From: Eustoma russellianum
Taxonomy: Eukaryota; Streptophyta; Magnoliopsida; Gentianales; Gentianaceae
DNA: 64,000 bases
Assembly: GCA_036186865.1 (NCBI GenBank)
Contig: AP025053.1
Location: 11,783,403-11,847,402, forward strand
Direction: 5' to 3'
Shown here: positions 57,734-64,000 of the stretch, piece after piece
How positions within the stretch are numbered: position 1 is the stretch's first letter
Layout: the number at the start of each line of letters is the position of its first letter
Made by a program: the position numbers and the translations under genes
The notes under the pieces: generated by a model
The model's database searches: none
The model's input: only the letters and a program-made list of their open reading frames with translations
Told to the model about the DNA's origin: nothing

Positions 57734-58939
57734 ATCAATATGCCAAAAAGGCTCCACATATGCTCCATCTCAGCTGTAGGTGGCGTGTATACATGTATAT
57801 GCATGTGCTGAATTTTATTTTTGCTAACTTTGTAAAATAGTGCATATTTAATAATACACACATGTTATATTCCAATCAGCCCTTAATTTAATTTTCTAGA
57901 ACACTTTAAGATGTATGACATATGTAAAAAGTGTCTAGATACGTGTCATATGATGTGCCAAAAATGTTCCATGCATTGTGTACGTAGAAAATCGAATTTT
58001 CGATATTTATCGATTACCCGATTTTTCTCTAATTAAATTCCAACTTTTGCACGTTATATATATTATGTTACACATAATATATATAATATATACTTTAAAT
58101 CTCAGCACTTGGCTGGTCTAAAGTGGCGCCATTTATCATGTGTCAAAATTAAAATTGGAATCTTCACATTTTGGCCTTAATGTGGGGTGATTTGTGTGTG
58201 CCAACATGGAAAGAATTTTTGGCTGAAAATATCACCCTAGGCACGAAATTTTTGATGATTTTTGAAGTATAGGGGCTGGCCATTTATTTATGGCAAGTAC
58301 GTGACACGTTGGCGAAGTTTCGGTATTCGCCGGATACGACAATTTTCGGTTTAGAACCTTTTGACGTGTCGTATTTAATTTGTCATCACCATGACTTATA
58401 TCATATGATATAAGACCTGAATATACTCATAAATATGAGTTAAGTATAGTGGTGTGACGTTAACGTACGTACGTAAAATATATAACGTGTCAGTAGTACG
58501 TTGGAATACATGTGTATGTGCCTTTTTCAAAAAATCTGAAAATATATGTATATATATGTATGTATGGCATGTATATTTAATAAGGAGAGGAGGAGAAGAC
58601 TTTCCTTCCTTAGCCTTGTTGCCTTTGTGCCTTTTCCAAATGTAGCTTCCTTTAATGAACTACTTAGTTTAATTAACTAAGTACTTCACTTAATGAACTA
58701 GTTTAGTTCATTAATGGTGGCACCTGAAAATAGTATAAACACAACAAATGTTTGCCATATGATGTAAGCTTTAATGCTTCATGGCTCGTCAGTACGGCAA
58801 CATTATATATGAGCTAAATAAGGCAAGTAATAAGCAATATATCATGCATACGTTTGTATCATGCAATTTTTGTCATTCTCATTTTTGTGCACATTTAAAT
58901 CATGTATTTGAAAATCACTCAAACCACTTTTTCTCTACA

Positions 58940-60752
58940 GAAAATTTTTCCAAAGAAATTTTAGAACACTTAACCCTCAAAAAGTCACAATGGAACAAGA
59001 TACTTCCCTATTCGATTCATTTGGGGTACACAGCTAGCTTGAGAGAAGGAGCTCAAGGTCTTCAAGCCTCAAGAATTCTCTAGGTAAGTGCATGCTAACA
59101 CTTCCAAGTGAATCCCATATTTTAAGGAATGAAGCTCACACAAGTACCCTTCTTTTCTTGCCAAAATCGTGACTCCAAGGATGAAGATTTTGCAAGATAC
59201 TAAGAGAAGCTAATTCCTTGGAGGGTGGATTCATTGCTAGCTCTATGCAAGTTTCATTTGGTAAGAGAATCATAGCCTCACTATAGTTATGTTTCCACTT
59301 AAAATAATAGCTAATGTTCCTTCAATTTCTTCTTCCAAAACGTGGGCTATATGTGAAGTTGGAGGAAGACTTCACTCCATTTCAACCAAGGCTCATGCTA
59401 AGGAAAAGCTCTAAGGTTCAAAGAGGCAAGTATACCCTAGCCAATGTTGCCTTATTTGTGAAGTGCATGCTTGAATGTCTAGTCATTATTAGGCTATGAA
59501 TCTTAGTTAAAGACGCTAAGTACAAGGCATGGAAACTAGTTGTTATAAGAAAAGTGATGGTATGAGCAAATGATTTGTTGTATGAATGTGTGTGACAGTT
59601 TTGATATGATTCAAAAACAGTTTATTTATGGTTTAAAGCATGTTATCAGGCTTGTAAACATTATGTTGAAGTGTGTGTTTAATGGATATTAAGTCAATTT
59701 TAAGGAATGAAGTTGATTGGAAAAGCTTGAACCATAAAAGTGAAGAAGTGCTGGAACTACTGGAGCTGGACAGATTTGTGTAGCTAATTGTGTGACCTGA
59801 AAACGAATCTTAGGAGCGTTCAAATTGGCTAGTTTTTTGTATAATGTTAGCCTTATATGTTTATGAAATGTGTGAGCTGGAATTTCAATAAAAGGAGTTG
59901 TGGTTTGTCCTTAAATGAAATTTTTAGTAAGAGTTGGTAAAACAGAAGTACTGGAGCAGGACAGTTTTATGTGACATGTTTAACGACATGGAAATGAACC
60001 TTAGGAAGGTCCAAATTGACTAATTTTTGGTATGACGGTAGCCTCATATGTGTAATAAATGTGTGAGTTGGAAATTTTGGCAAAAGGATATGGGGATTGA
60101 CCATAGTATCATTTTTAGTAGGAACTGCTCAGACAGAAGTACTGGAGCCGAACAGTTTTATGTGGCATGTTGTACGCCCTGAATATGGACCTTAGGAATA
60201 TTCAAATTGGCTATTATTTGGTTAATAGCCCTACGTGTTTATGAAATGTGTGAATTGGAATTTTGGTAAAAGTAGTTGTGGATTATCCTTAATGAAGTTT
60301 TTGGTAAAACTTGTTAAACAGAGTTGCTGGAACATGACAGTTTTGAGTGGTGAGTTGTGTGGCTCGAAAGTGCACGTTAGGAATGTGCAAATGAGCTTAT
60401 TTTTGGTATGATGATAGTTTGACATGTATATGACATCTGGGAGTTGGAATTTTAGTAAAAGGAGTTGTGGTTTGGTCACAATGAAATTCGTGGTAAAACT
60501 GGTCATTCCAGATTCTGCATGTACCTAGCTGGGGAAAAGTAATTAGGTGACCCCTTAAACTTATTGGATTGACTTGGACTTTTATGGTAATTACCTAAGG
60601 CATATATGTACATGTTCATGTAAATAAACCAGCATAACACCACCATTTTGATGGTTAACAATTGAGTTGAAGTTAGTTGTACAAAACTTGAAAACAGGAC
60701 AGTTTAATGTCTTAAGTTGTAAGGCTTTGCTCTTGCTCATTTAAGCTTGAAT
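58940..60752 (+). repeat. E4 3' LTR, right part, cut by a Sirevirus LTR
   Basis: Resumes the E4 LTR after the solo LTR (first five bases are the GAAAA target copy) and matches about 39510-41290 of the 5' LTR, including four ~190-bp modules (about 59750-60530). It ends in TGAAT (60748-60752), the likely target of the next insertion. Relative to the 5' LTR it lacks about 17 bp near 59180. Confidence 0.86.
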
Positions 60753-62035
60753 TGTAGAGATTAGGGGGTTTGAGTGATTTCAAAATAAGTGACTTAAATG
60801 TATATATATATATAAACGTGCACAATATATATATACGTGTACATGAATGCATGATATCTTGGCTTATTTAGCTTATATTTTATGTTGCCGTACTAACGAG
60901 CCATGAAGCATTAAAGCTTACATCATATGGAAAACATTTGTTGTGTTTATACTATTTTCAGGTGCCACCATTAATGAACTAAACTAGTTCATTAAGTGAA
61001 GTACTTAGTTTAACAAACTAAGTAGTTCATTAAAGGAAGCTACATTTGGAAAAGGCACAAAGGCAACAAGGCTAAGGAAGTAAAGTCTTCTCCTCCTCCC
61101 CATCCTTTAATGCACACGCATATACACATATATATCACATATAATTTCAGAATTTTTAAATAAAGGCACATACACATGTATTCCAACGTACTACCGACAC
61201 GTTATGTATTTTACGTACGTACGTTAACGTCACACCACTATACCTAACTCATATTTATGAGTATATTCAGGTCTTATATCATATGATATAAGATATGGTG
61301 ATGACAAATTAAATACGACATGTTAAAAGGTTCTAAACTGAAAATTGTCGTATCGGGCGAGTACCGAAACTTCGCCAACGTGTCACGTACTTGCCATAAA
61401 TAAATGGCCAGCCCCTATACATCAAAATTTGATGTAAATTTTGTGCACATCACTGAAAAATCAGGCAAAAATACTTTCCATGTTGGCACACACAAATCAC
61501 CCCACATTAAGGCCAAAATGTGAAGATTCCAAGTTTAATTTTGTCACATGTTAATGGTACCACTTTAGACCAGCCAAGTGCTGAGATTTAAAGTATATAT
61601 TATATATATTATGTATAACATAATATATATAACATGTGCAAAAGTTGGAATTAGAGAAAAATCGGGTAATCGATAAATATCGAAAATTCGGTTTTCTACG
61701 CACACAACACATGGAACGTTTTTGGTACATCATGTGACACGTATCTAGACACTTTTTACATATGATATACATCTTAAAGTGTTCTAGAAAATTAAATTAA
61801 GGGCTGATTGGAATATTACATGTGTGTATTATTAAATGTGCACTATTTTACAAAGTTAGCAAAAATAAATTTCAGCACATGTATACATATCATCTAACGC
61901 CCCTACAGCTGATTTGGAGCACATGTGAAGCTTTGTTGGCATCTTGATTGGTCAAGGATCAATCTTACAATGTTGGTAAATTAAAGAGAGAAGCTGCAAA
62001 TGGTAAGAATTCAAGGTATATCTCTCTTATGTCAC

Positions 62036-63112
62036 ATGCTGAAAATTTCAGCATACTACACACAAGGCTGGCCGAAATTTGCATGTTAATGAGACATATT
62101 TTGTCATCTTAAATTGTGTGATTGATTGGAAGAAGAAATGGAAAGGTTTTGAATATAATTTAAATAAATAAATGGTGATATTTTACATATCACACATGCT
62201 GAAAATTTTTCAGCATGTGTACAATCTTGATGGCCGAATTTAAGTACCAAAATATGTCCATGTTCATTTCTTAATTGGTAGCAATACTTACCATAGATTG
62301 TTGATTCATTTTTATGATGAAAAATCAAAGATTATTTGGCATTATTTTTGAAAGAAAAGGAATGTTGCACATGCTGAATTTTCAGCATGGCAAGACTACT
62401 AATGGCCGAATTTTTGCCATGTGTAGGAAGGAGTTTTTGTCTTGAAAGTTATGTGATGTATCTCTTGATTTATGGAAGGTATAATGTGATGATTTTTGGC
62501 ACATGGTTGAATGTAATTATCAAAATTTTTTCCATGTCATCATGATGACAACGTTGAACCAATAAGGAGATGCCAAGTAAGCGAAGACTAAATGATCATC
62601 CAATAAGAAGATGCCAAGTAAGCACGGCCTTGTCACAATGATGTCTTACACTCTCTCAAGGACTTAAAAGATAATTTTCAGGAGGGGGAGTCAACAAAGG
62701 GGGGACGGCCTGCAGCATTAAAAAGGAAAAGAAGAGAGCAAACAAAACAACAACAAGCATTGCAATTCAAAGAGATCAAAAAGCCTAGCTCTTCTTCTCC
62801 TACATCTTCTTTCTTTCTCTCTTATTGTAAAGCCTATTGTTTTTCATATCTTTCTATCTTGAATAGGCTTGAGATAAACCACCATTCATACATCTTTGTA
62901 AAAGATAGATCAAGGTGTGATCAATCTACATTCTAGCAAGGTGGTGATGTTCGTGCGAATTGTACTTACAATACAAGGTTTGTAAAGGGTTGGAGTTAGG
63001 TGTAGCAATACTTACCATAAGTTGTTGATTCATTTTTATGATGAAAATTCAAAGAAAAATGGTAATGATTTGAACTTTATCCCCATGATGCACATGCTGA
63101 AAATTCAGCATG
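62036..63112 (+). repeat. Four CATGCTGAA palindromes in copy f
   Basis: 62036-62054, 62192-62220 (14-bp perfect arms), 62370-62389 and 63093-63112. The last is in the duplicated block. Centres differ (A, T, TT, AA) while the arms stay complementary. Confidence 0.9.
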
Positions 63113-63725
63113 GCAAGAATGTTATGGCCGAAATTTTAAGCATGGATTTGGAAGACTTTCTTTGTCTTGCAATTTATGATGTATCTCTTGATTTATGGAA
63201 TGATTTTATGAATAATTTTTGGCACATGTTAAAGTGTATATCTCAGATTTTTTCCATGTCATCATGATGACAACGTTGAACCAATAAGGAGGTGCCAAGT
63301 AAGCAAAGACTAAATGATCATCCAATAAGAAGATGCCAAGTAAGCAAGGCCTTGTCACAATGATGTCTTACACTCTCTCAAGGACTTAAAAGATAATTTT
63401 CAAGAGGGGGAGTCAACTAAGGGGGGACGGCCTGCAGCATTAAAAAGAAAAAGAAGAGAGCAAACAAAACAACAACAAGCATTGCAATTCCAAGAGATCA
63501 AAAAGCCTAGCTCTTCTTCTCCTACATCTTCTTTCTTTATCTCTTCTTGTAAAGCCTATTGTTTTCATATCTTTCAATCTTGAATAGGCTTGAGATAAAC
63601 CACCATTCATACATCTTTGTAAAAGATTGATCAAGGTGTGATCAATCTTCATTCTAGCAAGGTGGTGGTGTTCGTGGGAATTGTACTCGTCATACAAGGT
63701 TTGTAAAGGGTTGGAGTTAGGTGTA
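62281..63725 (+). repeat. 724/721-bp tandem duplication inside copy f
   Basis: Both units begin GCAATACTTACCATA (62281 and 63005) and run to the GGTGTA of the leader region. Both include a palindrome, the CCAAT pair, the C/T-rich leader and the hairpin. The units are not identical: the second resembles the E1 LTR (AAAAATGGTAATGATTT, TTATCCCCATGATGC) where the first differs. This suggests unequal exchange between two related LTRs. Confidence 0.85.
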
Positions 63726-64000
63726 ACTCTATCAACCCTGCGGTAAGGTGTACTACGTGTGTGTGATTAGTGTGAACCAAGGAAGGTGTTCCTTGAAGAC
63801 TGGAGTAGGTTGTTTATAACCGAACCAGTATAAAAATCTTGGTGCCATTTACTTTCTGCATTTACTTTTCAGTTACTGCACTGTTTATCCTTCTTGTTCG
63901 CATCCGTAAAAATAGTAAACGATTTTCAAAAATTAAGAAAATTTCCAGAAACATACGTACACGCTCTAGGGTTAATTTGGCACAAGTTTCAACCCTTTTG

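Larger units (their letters stand above)
45651..58939 (-). mobile_element. Solo Sirevirus LTR (copy e), split by E5
   Basis: On the minus strand the LTR starts TGTAGAGAAAAAG at 58939 and ends at 45651 with GATCCTACA. Target duplication GAAAA at 45646-45650 and 58940-58944. Without E5 and one target copy it is 3,061 bp, a full-length LTR, with no internal region and no second LTR: the usual product of LTR-LTR recombination. Palindromes at 47054-47075, 47234-47262 and 47397-47422; a poly-G run near 45681. Confidence 0.9.
38684..60752 (+). mobile_element. E4: non-autonomous gypsy-type retrotransposon (holds nested insertions; right end outside window)
   Basis: 5' LTR (38684-43051), primer site, 1,750-bp internal region with a dead gag, purine tract, and the 3' LTR from 44802. 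The 3' LTR is split by the solo LTR (45651-58939) and again by a Sirevirus LTR at 60753. The left target candidate is TTATG (38679-38683), inside the E3 3' LTR. Same architecture as E3 and E5. Confidence 0.82.
60753..64000 (+). mobile_element. Sirevirus LTR (copy f), runs off the window
   Basis: Starts TGTAGAGATTAGGG and follows the E1-type LTR to the window end, which corresponds to about 4830 in the E1 5' LTR. It holds an internal tandem duplication (62281-63725) and therefore four palindromes. Whether it is a solo LTR or the 5' LTR of an element cannot be seen here. Confidence 0.87.

Overview
The window is plant nuclear repeat DNA made almost entirely of LTR retrotransposons stacked inside one another, with one broken LINE. 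I see no host protein gene, rRNA, tRNA or CRISPR array. The plant assignment rests on three things: Sirevirus-type Ty1/copia elements with initiator-Met tRNA primer sites and clustered purine tracts; Ty3/gypsy elements with plant-type gag and very long LTRs; and a plant L1-type LINE with a C-terminal RNase H. The depth of nesting suggests a large genome. I cannot name a species.

Layout. 1-238 is the edge of a Sirevirus LTR. 239-2276 is part of an inverted gypsy-type LTR. 2277-10761 is E1, a decayed Sirevirus with 3.06 kb 5' LTR, gag and pol, whose 3' LTR stops after 57 bp. 10762-13936 is a LINE fragment, followed by inverted LTR scraps and then the right half of a different Sirevirus LTR (to 15504). 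15505-17809 and 25996-26935 look like an old gypsy-like element split by E2 (17810-25990, TSD TATAT), a Sirevirus derivative that keeps gag but lacks all of pol.

From 26936 on there is a nested stack of gypsy-type derivatives with 4.2-5.0 kb LTRs and only about 1.75-1.8 kb of internal DNA: E3 (starts 26936), E4 inserted in the 3' LTR of E3 (starts 38684), a minus-strand solo Sirevirus LTR inserted in the 3' LTR of E4 (45651-58939, TSD GAAAA), and E5 inserted in that solo LTR (47511-57733, minus strand, TSD ATCAA). Another Sirevirus LTR enters E4 at 60753 and runs off the window. The right ends of E3 and E4 lie outside.

How the parts relate. E3, E4, E5 and E2 keep the cis signals needed for reverse transcription (LTRs, primer site, purine tract) but none encodes a polymerase, so each must have moved with proteins made elsewhere. 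E5 is the extreme case: no usable gene, yet its two 4.2 kb LTRs differ by only three substitutions and one poly-G length change that I could find. E4 and E5 share the same nonsense codon in their gag remnants although their LTRs are very different, which suggests a long-lived parasitic lineage. The LTRs carry structured arrays: dyad repeats with covarying arms in the gypsy-type LTRs, reiterated palindromes in the Sirevirus LTRs, and about 190-bp tandem modules that account for much of the length of the gypsy-type LTRs.
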